From Armatimonadota bacterium (GTDB lineage: Bacteria; Armatimonadota; Chthonomonadetes; Chthonomonadales; CAJBBX01): 64,000 nt of DNA. Positions 18,684 to 27,532 of the stretch are shown here, piece after piece. The translations under genes were made by a program, and so were the position numbers. The DNA lies in the NCBI GenBank assembly GCA_026392115.1, contig JAPLCQ010000092.1:90226-154225 (forward strand), read 5' to 3'. Numbering within the stretch: the stretch's first letter is position 1; the number at the start of each line of letters is the position of its first letter. The notes beneath the pieces were generated by a model that searched no databases, was not told the DNA's origin, and saw only the letters and a list, made by a program, of their open reading frames with translations.

Positions 18684-18917
18684 CTACGCGCCGCCCAGCC
18701 AGAAGGCATCCGGCAACGGCTCGTCGAAGCCATCCTGCATGGCCATGGCGCCTCGGTGCAGGCCTGGGCGGCGTGGTTGGTCGCTCGTTCCGGTCGCGAC
18801 TATTCGAGCCGAGGCCGCTCCGTCCACGGTCAGGATGACCTCGACGCCATCGCGGACGAGGCCGATCATCTCGTTGATCCGCGCCGGAATATCGCGGATA
18901 TCCAGTACGACAGGCAT
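18684..18917 (-). CDS. Phd/YefM-type antitoxin, orphan
   Basis: 77 residues from ATG at 18917, preceded by a strong GGAGGGG; a longer upstream start was rejected for lack of a ribosome site. The sequence PVVLDIRDIPARINEMIGLV with VEVILTVDGAASARIVAT is the Phd fold opening, and the end PGLHRGAMAMQDGFDEPLPD plus AFWLG is the typical toxin-binding tail of PIN-toxin-linked Phd proteins. No toxin gene follows: downstream on this strand lies the antisense of the VapB-like ORF. The gene converges tail-to-tail with that ORF, 30 bases apart. Confidence 0.75.
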   Translation of the reverse strand: MPVVLDIRDIPARINEMIGLVRDGVEVILTVDGAASARIVATGTSDQPRRPGLHRGAMAMQDGFDEPLPDAFWLGGA

Positions 18918-18999
18918 ATCGCGTCCCCTCCGGACACAGTATCGCACATCGCGGCCACCCCGCCGCGAGCCGTGCCGCACAGCCCTCCTCCCCCGCCGC

Positions 19000-19335
19000 C
19001 TACGCCACGAAACGTCCTCCCTCAGCCATGGCGATGTACCAGCCCGCCGCCAGGTTCACGAGCGGGATCAGCATGAGCAGGCCCACCCAGCCGGGCTTAT
19101 TGGTGTTCTCAGCAATGCGCCACCAGACGAACCCCAGAAAGACGATGTTGACGTATGGCACGAGCAGGATGAAGAGGAACCAGGCCTCCATCTCGGCCAT
19201 GTCGCAGAGCAGCCACAGGTTGGCGATGGGCACGAAGGCGAGCCAGGCGTTCTGTTGGCCGCACTTCCGGGCGATCATGTAGATCGGCACGGTCTCGATC
19301 ATGTACAACGCGATCCAGAAGATGGTGTCGACCAT
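19000..19335 (-). CDS. Small integral membrane protein, DUF5684-like
   Basis: 111 residues from ATG 19335 (AGAGGAG upstream; an earlier in-frame ATG 24 bases up is less well placed). Three to four membrane helices: TIFWIALYMIETVPIYMIA, AWLAFVPIANLWLLCDMA, AWFLFILLVPYVNIVFLGFV, and VGLLMLIPLVNLAAGWYIA. The short motif NAWLAFVPIANLWLL with a conserved Lys/Cys before it is typical of the DUF5684 family, whose function is not known. Single-gene unit on the minus strand, 82 bases upstream of the Phd-like gene. Confidence 0.7.
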   Translation of the reverse strand: MVDTIFWIALYMIETVPIYMIARKCGQQNAWLAFVPIANLWLLCDMAEMEAWFLFILLVPYVNIVFLGFVWWRIAENTNKPGWVGLLMLIPLVNLAAGWYIAMAEGGRFVA

Positions 19336-19542
19336 GGTGCGCTCCTCTCTCATCCTCACTCCGGCGATTGCCGATATGGCCCTGATCGGCTTGGCGGCGC
19401 AGCGAGCTTGGCACTCATATTGGTCGCCGACGCGCCGACTCCTGCCTGGCCGCCTGTGAGCTCAGCGCCGCGGGCCTGGTTGCGCTCGATGGATCGTGGG
19501 CCGTTCGGCGGCGTGCGGAACCACCGGCCTCCGGCAGAACGA

Positions 19543-20832
19543 ATGATCTCTATGGACACACCACCGAGCACACCCAGCGGCGACCCGTTGGAGCCCATAC
19601 AGGCCCCACCATCGGAGACGCCGGACGCGGAGCCGGTCCCGAGCGAACCCTCCCCCGGCGCCGTGCTGGTGGCTGCCCCGGCCGTTGCGGAACTCGTCGC
19701 CGTTGCGGAGCCGGAGACGCCGCCTGCCCCCGCGCCTGCCCCCGGGGGCTCGCCTGTCCGGCTCCATTCGCTGGATGCCTTCCGAGGCATCACCGTGCTG
19801 CTGATGTTGCTGGTGAACAACTGTTCGCTGGATACCTTCACGCCGACGCAGCTCACCCACGCGCCATGGAAGGGCGGCATATATCTGGCCGACCTGGTGT
19901 TCCCGTGGTTTCTCTTCTGCGTCGGCGTCGCCATGCCGTTCTCCGCCGCGTCGTTCCGGCGGAAGGGGCTTCCGGCGTGGCGCTACGACGTTAAGCTCCT
20001 CACGCGGGCGGCGATGCTCTTCCTCCTGGGTTGCCTGGTGGAGAGCAGTATCGCGCGGCGGCCGGTGCTGGCCCTGGGCGTGCTGCAACTGATCGCGCTG
20101 GCAGGCCTCGCGGCGGGGCTTGTCGCCGACGTCCCGGTCTCGCGCCGGCTGGTGATGGCGGGTCTCATCCTGGCGGGCTATGGGGCGGCGCTGGTCTACG
20201 TTCCCATACCCGTGTACGGCTCGGGCCTCTCCGGCGAGCATGAGAACCTGGTCGCCAGCCTCAACAACACCTACCTGGCTCCCATCGGCCTGCCGGGGCT
20301 GCCGTCGGTTGTTCCCACGGCGGCGCTGGTGCTGCTGGGGACCATCGCGGGCTCGATCCTGGCGCGGCGGCGCGAGCCGAACCTGCCGGCCGCCGGACGG
20401 CTGGTTCTGTTCAGTCTGGCGCTCATTGCCCTCGGCGCGTTCTGGAACCTGCGGCTGCCCTACAGCAAGGCGCTCTGGAGCCCCAGCTACATCCTCTTCG
20501 CCGGCGGGCTCGGTTCGCTGGCCCTCTGCCTGCTCTACATCGTGGTGGACGGCACGGGATGGCGCCGCTGGTTCACGCCGCTGCTGGCGGCCGGCGCCAA
20601 CGCCATCGCCGCCTACGTGGGCTCCATCCTCCTGAAGGTATGGGTCCTGCAGGCGTGGACGCTCGATGCCGGACCGGGCAAGCGGGCGTCGGTGACCGAC
20701 TGGTTCCTATCCTACTGCGTGGCCCGCGTCGGCCGGGCGGACGGCGGATGGGTGCATACCATCACGTTCGTCGGCATCTGCTGGCTGGCGCTTCTGGTTC
20801 TCTATCGCAAGCGCATCTTCCTGCGGCTGTAG
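19543..20832 (+). CDS. DUF5009/HGSNAT-like membrane acyltransferase
   Basis: 429 residues if started at ATG 19543 (ATG 19552 is equally possible; neither has a strong ribosome site). The frame is open far upstream, but that part is antisense to other genes. The first ~65 residues are Pro/Ala/Glu-rich and probably cytoplasmic and disordered. Then RLHSLDAFRGITVLLMLLVN begins a membrane domain of about 10 helices, matching the heparan-alpha-glucosaminide N-acetyltransferase/NagX type (DUF5009), with LADLVFPWFLFCVGVAMPFS as the next signature. Such proteins transfer acetyl groups to amino sugars across the membrane; here the substrate is unknown. Convergent with the deacetylase gene. Confidence 0.8.
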   Translation: MISMDTPPSTPSGDPLEPIQAPPSETPDAEPVPSEPSPGAVLVAAPAVAELVAVAEPETPPAPAPAPGGSPVRLHSLDAFRGITVLLMLLVNNCSLDTFTPTQLTHAPWKGGIYLADLVFPWFLFCVGVAMPFSAASFRRKGLPAWRYDVKLLTRAAMLFLLGCLVESSIARRPVLALGVLQLIALAGLAAGLVADVPVSRRLVMAGLILAGYGAALVYVPIPVYGSGLSGEHENLVASLNNTYLAPIGLPGLPSVVPTAALVLLGTIAGSILARRREPNLPAAGRLVLFSLALIALGAFWNLRLPYSKALWSPSYILFAGGLGSLALCLLYIVVDGTGWRRWFTPLLAAGANAIAAYVGSILLKVWVLQAWTLDAGPGKRASVTDWFLSYCVARVGRADGGWVHTITFVGICWLALLVLYRKRIFLRL

Positions 20833-20854
20833 CCGGGTCGCGCGCGAGCGGAGG

Positions 20855-21712
20855 CTATCGCTTGGCGCCGGGCGCGGCGGCGGCCTTCCACGTGTCGGGG
20901 CCTCCGGTGGTGATGATGCCCCTCTCCCGGGCCATCTCGGAGCAGGTGACGAAGGTGAAGCCGCGCGCCTTGAGGCCCGCCAGCAGCTCCGGCAGGATGC
21001 CCAGGCTCTCCTTCGCGCCGTCATGGAGCAGGAGGATGCCGCCGTTGGACACGGCGCGCATGGTGCGCTCCACGATCACGTTGGGGCCGGGATTGGCGTA
21101 GTCCGCCGGGTCGTCCGTCCAGAGCACCATGCAGTCGCCCAGCCTCCGGGTGACGTTGATCACGTCGTCGTCATACTCGCCGCCCGGCGGACGGTAGAGC
21201 TTGGTCGGAGCGCCGATGGCCCGTCGGATGGCGTCGGCCCCGAGCGTCAACTCCTGCTCGATGCCCGCGTCCGTCAGCGTCGGGAGCCGCCTGTGGTTGT
21301 AGGTATGGTTCGCCACCTCGTGTCCCTCGGCGGCCTCGCGCGCCGCGAGCTCCGGGTGGGCGTCGACCATCTTGCCGATCACGAAGAAGGTGGCGCGCAC
21401 CTTGGCCGCCTTCAGTTCGTCCAGCAGTTGGGGCGTGTAGTCGGGATGCGGTCCGTCGTCGAAGGTGAGCGCGATCCGCTTGGTCTTCGGATTGCCCCGC
21501 ACGAGCTTGCTGAAGTGGATCGATCGCTCGGCCTCCCACTCGTGCTTCGCCCGGACCTCCGAAGTGGAGAGGTAGCGCCCCTCGTACAGCTTGTCGGACG
21601 GGGCCTGCGGCGCCGCGGATGCGGGATCGTGCTTCGCGCCGCCCGGCGCAGAACAACCGCCGCTCACGATGATGGCGGCCACTGACGCGATGAACCATCC
21701 GTTCCTGTGCAT
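20855..21712 (-). CDS. Polysaccharide deacetylase lipoprotein (CE4, NodB domain)
   Basis: 285 residues from ATG 21712, with AGGAGGAG just upstream. Lipoprotein signal with lipobox VSGGC (C20). The NodB domain from about residue 79 shows all five motifs: TFDDGPHP (D85, D86), HEVANHTYNH (zinc His pair), RPPGGEY, LWTDDP and ILLLHDG. The enzyme removes N- or O-acetyl groups from polysaccharides such as peptidoglycan, chitin or xylan. It is the last gene of a four-gene minus-strand unit (36 bases behind the agarase-like gene). The convergent neighbour is an acyltransferase of the HGSNAT type, an opposite activity on amino sugars, which may be chance. Confidence 0.88.
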   Translation of the reverse strand: MHRNGWFIASVAAIIVSGGCSAPGGAKHDPASAAPQAPSDKLYEGRYLSTSEVRAKHEWEAERSIHFSKLVRGNPKTKRIALTFDDGPHPDYTPQLLDELKAAKVRATFFVIGKMVDAHPELAAREAAEGHEVANHTYNHRRLPTLTDAGIEQELTLGADAIRRAIGAPTKLYRPPGGEYDDDVINVTRRLGDCMVLWTDDPADYANPGPNVIVERTMRAVSNGGILLLHDGAKESLGILPELLAGLKARGFTFVTCSEMARERGIITTGGPDTWKAAAAPGAKR

Positions 21713-21748
21713 GGACTTCTCCTCCTGGGCCACAGCCGGTCCGTCCCC

Positions 21749-23821
21749 CTACTTGGCCTTGCTGTGCCGCGCGTAGACCTCGGCGTGGGCCTTGCGGGCG
21801 GCGGCGATCAGCTCGGGGTAGGGGGTGTCGGTGACGTCCACGAGGCCGATGTTGTAGTTCTCGCCGTCGAACCAGCGGCCGGTGAGAGGCTCGTCGATGT
21901 ACTGGAACCAGTGGCAGCCCACGAAGCTCGGGCAGTCCGCCACGCTCCGCACGTAGGTCAGGTAGGCGTCGGCGCGCTCCTGCTGGCTGGTGCGCGGGCC
22001 AAGCCCCTCGTGGAACATGCCCCGATCCAGCGCGCCGAAGTGGAATTCGCCGATGACGATGGGCTTGCCCAGATCGTTGGCGCCGGTGAAATCGGCGCCG
22101 TTGACGGCCCCCTGATAGATGTTGAAGCTCACCACGTCGGCCACCTCGGCGCAGGCGCGCACGGCGGGGCGGGGCGCCCAGGCGAAGCGGCATCCCAGGT
22201 AGAGCTGGTTGGGCGCGTGCTTGCGGAAGACGGCCTTGCAGACCTCGAAGTAGCGCACGGCGAAGGCGTGGATGAAGTCGTCCAGGTCCTTCCGGCAGGC
22301 CGCATTGGGGCTCTCGGGCGCGCGGAGGGCGTCCCATGAGACCGCCGACGCGCCCCACGCGGCGTTCAGCTTCTCCAGCGAGCCGTACTTCGCCTTGAGC
22401 GCGTCGACCTGCGCCACGCGGCAGGGCTGGTCGGGCGGGCTGGCCAGAGGGCCGCGCTCCACGGCATCCCATGAAATCTCGTTGTCGCCGAAGTAGCCGA
22501 TGCAGAAGGGGTCCTTCGCGTAGCGCTTGGCCACGGCGGAGAGGCCCTCCTCGGCCGCCGCCGGGAAGCCGGGATCGAAGACGTCCACCATCTTGGCCCA
22601 GTAGCCGCCGCCGCCCTCGATGCGCCGCGACGTGCCGCTGACGCCTCCGCTGGCGGTGAAGGGGATGCGGGCCCGCGACATGAGGTCCCAGTCGGACCAG
22701 TTGGCGACCGTGTTGAAGCCCCAGGCCCTGAGCCGCGCCGCGCTGGTCTTCTCCCACTCCTTGCGCCAGTCGGACCCATGCTTCCGCATCAGGTTGGCGC
22801 AGTAGAAGCTGAAGGTGCGCCCCTTGCCGCCGATGGCCTCGGCCATGCTGTGGACGCCCTCCTGACGGGCGATGAACTGCCCATACGGGCCGGTGTCTTC
22901 GGGCAGCCACTCGAACCAGCGGTCGCGGCCGTCGATGAAGGTGTACTCACCAGGGCCCACGCAGTCCACGCCGTTGGAGAAGAAGAGACGCCCCTCAGGC
23001 GTCACCAGCCACCAGCGGCCATCGACCTTCTCGGTTCGGAACCAGCCGGTGGCCCGGCGCTTGGGACCGGACGCCCAGCCGCCGTAGCCGTCGCGGTCGG
23101 CAGGCCGAGGCGCGGCCTTCAGCTCGGCGCCCTCCCCGGCGAGCCTCTGCCGTAGCTCTGTCTCGGAGTGGAGCTTGCCGGGCCATTCGGCGTTGCGGTA
23201 CTGGCCGAACCGGTCCACGAAGGGGTACTTCACCTGGGCCGAGGCGTCGCCCTTGCCGTAGAGCCTAAAGTTGCGGAGGATGAGCGTATGCTCGCGCGTG
23301 GGCTTGGCGAGGAACACCTGGAACGCGGTGATCTCTGAGAGTTCCAGCACCGCGCCGCCGCCTGTGGGACCGGTGACGGGGAGGCCGCGCATGCCCCAGA
23401 GCCCCTTGTCGCCGCCCTTGTTGAAGCGAAGGCGGAAGGTGGTCCATTCGCCGGCCTTCACCGCGCCGCCGAGCTGGTTGCATGCCGTCACGCCGTCGGC
23501 GCCTGCGTTGTCAACGCGCATGGAGACGGCCTGGGCCTCGCCCTCGGGGTTGAGGATGTCTACGGCAATGCCTGTCCAGCCCGACCAGTCCCAGACGCCG
23601 ATCACCGGGCGGAAGGTCACGTTGGGCCAGTCCGTGACGCCGTACCGCACCTGCAGTCCCTGCCGCGGGCCGTCCTTGATCAGCTCCACGGTGACGCTGT
23701 TGCGCACCAGCGTCTCGGGGATGCCCGCCTCCAGCGAGACGACGGCCTTCTCGTCGGGCGCTGAGAGCGCTGTGCCGGCGACCGCGATGGCCGCGAGGAT
23801 GAGGACGGCGGATAGGTTCAT
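21749..23821 (-). CDS. Secreted GH50 beta-agarase-like hydrolase
   Basis: 690 residues with signal peptide (1-20, ending ALSA). An N-terminal beta-sandwich (about 25-190) precedes DRFGQYRNAEWPGKLHSETE, a linker typical of agarases, and a TIM barrel beginning near RTEKVDGRWWLVTPEGRLFF. The probable acid/base is in YFGDNEISWD and the nucleophile in IVIGEFHFGALDRGMF, both patterns characteristic of GH50. Family members cleave beta-1,4 bonds in agarose to release neoagaro-oligosaccharides, but related proteins outside marine bacteria may act on other galactans. The start has AAGGGAACG upstream. Third gene of the minus-strand unit 25322-20855. Confidence 0.78.
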   Translation of the reverse strand: MNLSAVLILAAIAVAGTALSAPDEKAVVSLEAGIPETLVRNSVTVELIKDGPRQGLQVRYGVTDWPNVTFRPVIGVWDWSGWTGIAVDILNPEGEAQAVSMRVDNAGADGVTACNQLGGAVKAGEWTTFRLRFNKGGDKGLWGMRGLPVTGPTGGGAVLELSEITAFQVFLAKPTREHTLILRNFRLYGKGDASAQVKYPFVDRFGQYRNAEWPGKLHSETELRQRLAGEGAELKAAPRPADRDGYGGWASGPKRRATGWFRTEKVDGRWWLVTPEGRLFFSNGVDCVGPGEYTFIDGRDRWFEWLPEDTGPYGQFIARQEGVHSMAEAIGGKGRTFSFYCANLMRKHGSDWRKEWEKTSAARLRAWGFNTVANWSDWDLMSRARIPFTASGGVSGTSRRIEGGGGYWAKMVDVFDPGFPAAAEEGLSAVAKRYAKDPFCIGYFGDNEISWDAVERGPLASPPDQPCRVAQVDALKAKYGSLEKLNAAWGASAVSWDALRAPESPNAACRKDLDDFIHAFAVRYFEVCKAVFRKHAPNQLYLGCRFAWAPRPAVRACAEVADVVSFNIYQGAVNGADFTGANDLGKPIVIGEFHFGALDRGMFHEGLGPRTSQQERADAYLTYVRSVADCPSFVGCHWFQYIDEPLTGRWFDGENYNIGLVDVTDTPYPELIAAARKAHAEVYARHSKAK

Positions 23822-23847
23822 GGGTGCGTTCCCTTCGGGGTGCGGCG

Positions 23848-24249
23848 TCAGGCCTTGAGGAGCTTGGCGGCGGCGGTCGCCCGGTGCTGTTCGGTCTCCT
23901 GTAGCGGCGTGCGACCGGCGGCGCTCACGGCCTCGCGGTCGGCGCCTCGCTCCAGCAGGAGGGCCACCACTTCCTTGTGGTTGCCGTGGGCGGCGGCATG
24001 GAGGGCGGTATCGCCGTAATGGTCGTTCTGGTTCCGGGCGGCAAGGTCGGCGCCCAGGTCGAGCAGCAGCGCGGCCATCTGGGTGTCGCCACGCCAGGCG
24101 GCGCAGTGGAGCGGCGTGCAGCCGTCCTTGTCGCGCGCCTCCAGCAGCGACGCGTCGGTCTCTGCCATCTCGCGGACCGCCATGGCGTCTCCGGCCTTGG
24201 CGATCTTGATCATCTGCTTCTCGAGCTTGGCTCGTTCGGGCGTCAACAC
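23848..24249 (-). CDS. Ankyrin-repeat protein
   Basis: 133 residues from GTG 24249, with AAAGGAG upstream. Two to three ankyrin repeats are clear: DGCTPLHCAAWRGDTQMAAL then LLDLGADLAARNQND, and GDTALHAAAHGNHKEVVALL then LERGADREAVSAAGRTPLQE. No signal peptide or catalytic domain; probably a small protein-binding cytoplasmic protein. Its place between a URO-D-like gene (23 bases) and an agarase-like gene (26 bases) suggests co-transcription with them, but the partner is unknown. Confidence 0.82.
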   Translation of the reverse strand: MLTPERAKLEKQMIKIAKAGDAMAVREMAETDASLLEARDKDGCTPLHCAAWRGDTQMAALLLDLGADLAARNQNDHYGDTALHAAAHGNHKEVVALLLERGADREAVSAAGRTPLQETEQHRATAAAKLLKA

Positions 24250-24272
24250 GGTTCGGCTCCTTTCCGGCAGAC

Positions 24273-25322
24273 CTACAGCGTGGCGGCCACGCTGGCGGCC
24301 TCGTCCAGCACGATCATGTAGTTCTCAACGGGCATGTAGTCGGTCAGGCTGTTGCCGGTGCCCAGCGCCCAGTATCCATCGGCGAAGCACTTCTCCACCT
24401 TGTCGCGGGTGTAGGCGCGGAGGGCGGCCTCGTCGGCCCGGCAGATCATATCGACGTCCAGGCCGCCCAACGGCGTGCAGCGGGCGCCGTACTGGGCCTT
24501 GAACTCCTCCACGGGCAGGATGGTCTCCTCGAACGAGTGCTTGGCATCGATCTTGCAGTCGTCGATGAGGTCCTCGTAGACATTGGCCAGGTTGCCGCAG
24601 GAGTGAAGAATGAAGGGCTTGCCCGCGGCGTGGGCCTCGGCGGCCATGCCCTTGTAGATCGGGAAGATCAGTCGGCGCAGGGCGGCGGGCTTGAGGAAGG
24701 TGGAGGTCTTGAAGCCCAGGTCGTCGCCCTGGCGCAGCGCCCCGATGCAGTCCATCGTGGCCAGTTGCCGAACCGCGCTGACGTAGATGGCCTTCAGCCG
24801 GCTGTAGAGCGCCTCCACCAGCTCGGGCTGGTCGAAGATCGCCATGGACAGCCCCACCACGCCCATGAGGTAGGTGGACCACTCGTAGGGCCCGGCGCAG
24901 ACGCCGCCGACGATGCGTGCGCCCTCGGGCATCAGGCGGCCCACGGTCTCGAAGTGGCTGAACTCCATGGGGTCGGCGGGGTCGGGCCAGGGATAGGCCT
25001 CGAACTCGGCCATATTGCGGATGCAGGCGGTGGCCTCGCTCTCCACGCTCACCGCGCCCTCGTGGGCCTCGCGCGGGGGCAGGACCAGGCGCGGGGTGAT
25101 CTCCATGGGGATGCAGTCGTAGCCCACGCCGATCCAGAAGTCCACGTAGGTGCGCCAGTACTCCTCCGAGCCGAAGGGCATGCGGCTGAAGGGCTTACCC
25201 GTGCGCCGATCGACGAACCCGGGGCTGGCGATATGCTCGTAGCAGGGCAGGTGGTCGGGCTTCCCGGTGCGGGTGAGCACCTTGAGGAACTGGCTGAAGT
25301 CGGGCTGCCGTGTGGCGGGCAT
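24273..25322 (-). CDS. Uroporphyrinogen decarboxylase (URO-D) superfamily protein, not HemE
   Basis: 349 residues from ATG 25322 (GAAAGG upstream). It has the URO-D/MtaA fold signatures: [73 protein letters not shown], and [15 protein letters not shown] at the end. The HSCG motif resembles the metal/cofactor site of methyltransferase-type members (MtaA/CmuA) more than haem-pathway HemE. Large families of such proteins with unknown substrate accompany sugar-degradation genes in Planctomycetes and Armatimonadota. First gene of a four-gene minus-strand operon. Likely a corrinoid-related or small-molecule methyltransferase/decarboxylase; function not established. Confidence 0.75.
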   Translation of the reverse strand: MPATRQPDFSQFLKVLTRTGKPDHLPCYEHIASPGFVDRRTGKPFSRMPFGSEEYWRTYVDFWIGVGYDCIPMEITPRLVLPPREAHEGAVSVESEATACIRNMAEFEAYPWPDPADPMEFSHFETVGRLMPEGARIVGGVCAGPYEWSTYLMGVVGLSMAIFDQPELVEALYSRLKAIYVSAVRQLATMDCIGALRQGDDLGFKTSTFLKPAALRRLIFPIYKGMAAEAHAAGKPFILHSCGNLANVYEDLIDDCKIDAKHSFEETILPVEEFKAQYGARCTPLGGLDVDMICRADEAALRAYTRDKVEKCFADGYWALGTGNSLTDYMPVENYMIVLDEAASVAATL

Positions 25323-25415
25323 GGGCGTGACCTTTCGGTGGCGATGGGCGTTTGCGTCCTCCATTCTACGCCCAAACAGAGCGCGGAAGCGCTCGGCGGC
25401 CGCCGGCGCACGGCG

Positions 25416-25423
25416 GGTATATT
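25416..25423 (+). promoter_or_regulatory. Candidate -10 element (ggtatatt) of first prepilin gene
   Basis: The AT-rich octamer stands out in a very GC-rich stretch, 90 bases before the prepilin start at 25513. The same octamer occurs 80 bases before the second prepilin gene (26414-26421), each time preceded by CCGGCG. No clear -35 hexamer is seen. Inferred promoter; no transcript data. Confidence 0.4.
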
Positions 25424-25512
25424 GTGAATCAACGGACGGACTCGGGGCCGCCGCACGCTCGCGGCAGAGTCACGACACTCGGGCCGATCCGCAACAAGGG
25501 AGATTGCAAGCA

Positions 25513-26310
25513 ATGCATCGAAGCCGGAACCACGGTTTCACCCTGATCGAACTGCTAGTCGTCATCGCCATCATCGCCATCCTCGCGGCGATCCTCTTCC
25601 CGGTGTTCGCGCAAGCGAGGGAGAAGGCCCGGCAGGCCGCCTGCATGTCCAACATGCGGCAGATCGGGACGGCGTTGATGATGTACGCTCAGGACTACGA
25701 CGAGGTTTACCCGCCCAGCCAGCTGCCGTCCACCGCGCCCACGGTCAGTTGGCCCACCATGCTCTTCAGCTACGTCAAGAACGAGGGCGTCTTCGTCTGC
25801 CCCTCCGGCGAGCCCAGCCCGGTCCAGCAGGACCTGGGCAACGGCGTCACCTCCGCCTACGTGGGCATCACCAGCAGCTACGCGAACCCCAACCCGTACG
25901 GCAACGGCGGCGACGGCAGCACCCTGGGCCGCCAGCTTGTCAACCGCCTCTCCTACGGCCGCAACCTGATCCCGAACACCGCCGCCTCCTGGGCGACGGC
26001 GGGCTTCTACAACGGCAACAAGAGCGGTTTCGTCACCACCGGCACCACGCTCTCCGTGGCGCTGGCGGACGTTGAGGACGCGGCGGGCACCATCCACATC
26101 ATGGACGCCTGGACCCGCACCGCCGACCTCGGCAACTCGATCCGCGGCATCCAGCAGGAGATCCGCACCGACCACTTCTCGAATGCCACCGCGTCCAAGG
26201 TGGCCCGTCGCCACTCCGGCGGTTTCGAGGCCGTGTTCGGCGACGGCCATGCCAAGTGGCGCCGCTGGGGCGCCACCACCGCCGCCGACTGGACCATCCA
26301 GGCGGAGTAG
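25513..26310 (+). CDS. H-X9-DG prepilin-type protein (DUF1559-like/PulG-like pseudopilin)
   Basis: 265 residues from ATG 25513 (AAGGGAG upstream); the frame is open further up but without a start site. The class III leader MHRSRNHG is followed by [20 protein letters not shown] with the conserved Glu5, then [19 protein letters not shown], a pattern very common in Armatimonadota. The C-terminus carries the H-X9-DG motif (H234 to D244-G245, followed by HAKWRRWG). After processing it would be built into a pilus-like fibre or secretion pseudopilus. The body between is a variable beta domain. A perfect 12-bp hairpin follows the stop codon. Confidence 0.88.
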   Translation: MHRSRNHGFTLIELLVVIAIIAILAAILFPVFAQAREKARQAACMSNMRQIGTALMMYAQDYDEVYPPSQLPSTAPTVSWPTMLFSYVKNEGVFVCPSGEPSPVQQDLGNGVTSAYVGITSSYANPNPYGNGGDGSTLGRQLVNRLSYGRNLIPNTAASWATAGFYNGNKSGFVTTGTTLSVALADVEDAAGTIHIMDAWTRTADLGNSIRGIQQEIRTDHFSNATASKVARRHSGGFEAVFGDGHAKWRRWGATTAADWTIQAE

Positions 26311-26340
26311 GCCCTCTGACCGCATGGCCCCCTCCACATC

Positions 26341-26370
26341 GCGCCCCGCCGGGACCAACCGGCGGGGCGC
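26341..26370 (+). terminator. Strong hairpin after first prepilin gene
   Basis: A perfect 12-bp stem (gcgccccgccgg / ccggcggggcgc) closes a six-base loop (gaccaa), 30 bases after the prepilin stop. There is no T-tract, so it may act as a transcript-stabilising hairpin or a Rho-assisted terminator rather than a classic one. Confidence 0.6.
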
Positions 26371-26388
26371 CGTGATGTCCGGGGCCTC

Positions 26389-26421
26389 TTCATAGCCGCT
26401 TCATACCGGCGTGGTATATTT
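26389..26421 (+). promoter_or_regulatory. Promoter region of second prepilin: tandem TTCATA repeats and ggtatatt
   Basis: TTCATA at 26389-26394 and again at 26401-26406 (12-base period), directly followed by CCGGCGTGG and the octamer GGTATATT (26414-26421). The repeat spacing of about one helical turn is the format of OmpR/PhoB-family binding sites. A matching arrangement lies before the T2SS operon at 51118-51163. Binding is an inference. Confidence 0.4.
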
Positions 26422-26500
26422 CAGGCAGGAGTGCGGGTCAGGGCGGCAGCGGCGCCGCCGGCCGGGCGCCCCAACACACAATCGGAAGGGAAAAGCAAGC

Positions 26501-27358
26501 ATGGACCAGCGCCGCCGGCAGGCGTTCACCCTCATCGAACTGCTCGTAGTGATCGCCATTATCGCAATCCTCGCCGCGATCTTGTTCCCCGTTTTCGCCC
26601 AGGCTCGAGAGAAGGCCCGACAGGTGTCCTGCCTCTCCAACATCAAGCAGCTCGGCACCGCGATCTACATGTATGTGTCGGACTACGATGAGATGTACCC
26701 GCACGCCGACTACAGCCTGCCCGCCGGCTCCGGCAGCCCGCTGAACCCGGCCGCCAGCGGCTCGTTCGCCACCCGCGTGAACCACTACAAGTGGGAGTCC
26801 TGGGTGCTGCCGTACATCAAGAACGTCCAGATCATGCAGTGCCCCAGCCGCCAGAAGGACGCCGAGGCCTGGGCCGTGAACGGCGAACTGAAGAACGCCT
26901 ACGCCCTGAACCTCTCCGTCACCGGCGCCAGCAACGGCCTGGTGGACCGCCCCTCGTTCCTGGGCGGCTCGCTCTCCGGCGTTCAGACCGTGGCCGAGAC
27001 GTTCCTGATCCAGGAGCTGTACAACCAGGTCACGTACAACTATCTGGTGAACGACGGCAGCAACGTCCTCTACCCGGCCGCCCTGCGCGAGTCCTGGGAG
27101 CCCTACCTGAAGCCCGGCGGCGTGACCGACCGCCGCAACGCTCCGCACAACGAGGGCCTGAACCTCTCCTTCGCCGACGGCCATTCGAAGTGGATGCACG
27201 TGAACAACTTCCTGTCGCAGTGCCCCACCGCCGCCCAGTACAACGCGGGCATCGTAACCCTGCGCACCAACCCCGGCTCCGGCAGCGGCGTGAACACGTT
27301 CTACATCACCGCTGCGCCGGCCTGGACCGCCAAGTACAACCTCTGGGGCCTCTACTAG
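26501..27358 (+). CDS. H-X9-DG prepilin-type protein (DUF1559-like/PulG-like pseudopilin)
   Basis: 285 residues from ATG 26501 (GGAAGGGAAAAG upstream). Leader MDQRRRQA then [20 protein letters not shown] and [20 protein letters not shown]. It is a paralogue of the preceding gene: the first 40 residues are almost the same, the rest differs. H-X9-DG motif at H216 to D226-G227, then HSKWMH. Residue -1 of the expected cleavage site is Ala rather than Gly. Probably exported and assembled by the T2SS/type IV pilus-like machine encoded at 51-63 kb, or a similar system elsewhere. It has its own promoter-like region and a UUCG-capped terminator. Confidence 0.88.
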   Translation: MDQRRRQAFTLIELLVVIAIIAILAAILFPVFAQAREKARQVSCLSNIKQLGTAIYMYVSDYDEMYPHADYSLPAGSGSPLNPAASGSFATRVNHYKWESWVLPYIKNVQIMQCPSRQKDAEAWAVNGELKNAYALNLSVTGASNGLVDRPSFLGGSLSGVQTVAETFLIQELYNQVTYNYLVNDGSNVLYPAALRESWEPYLKPGGVTDRRNAPHNEGLNLSFADGHSKWMHVNNFLSQCPTAAQYNAGIVTLRTNPGSGSGVNTFYITAAPAWTAKYNLWGLY

Positions 27359-27401
27359 ACTCCGGATCGCCGGCTACGGTCGGCGTGCGCCGTACCCCGA
27401 G

Positions 27402-27440
27402 CGCCCCGCTTGCTTCGGCAGGCGGGGCGTTTGCGCTTGT
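27402..27440 (+). terminator. Rho-independent terminator with TTCG tetraloop
   Basis: An 11- to 12-bp stem (cgccccgcttgc / gcaggcggggcg, one G-T pair) is capped by the stable TTCG tetraloop and followed by gtttgcgctt. It lies 43 bases after the second prepilin gene and is the most convincing terminator in the window. Confidence 0.75.
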
Positions 27441-27532
27441 GGGCCCCGGCCGAGCAGGGAAGCGCCACCGCCTCGGCGTACCTTGCTGATGGCGCTTACG
27501 GCGGTCGTGCGCCCGTGGAGGTCTGTTTGGCA

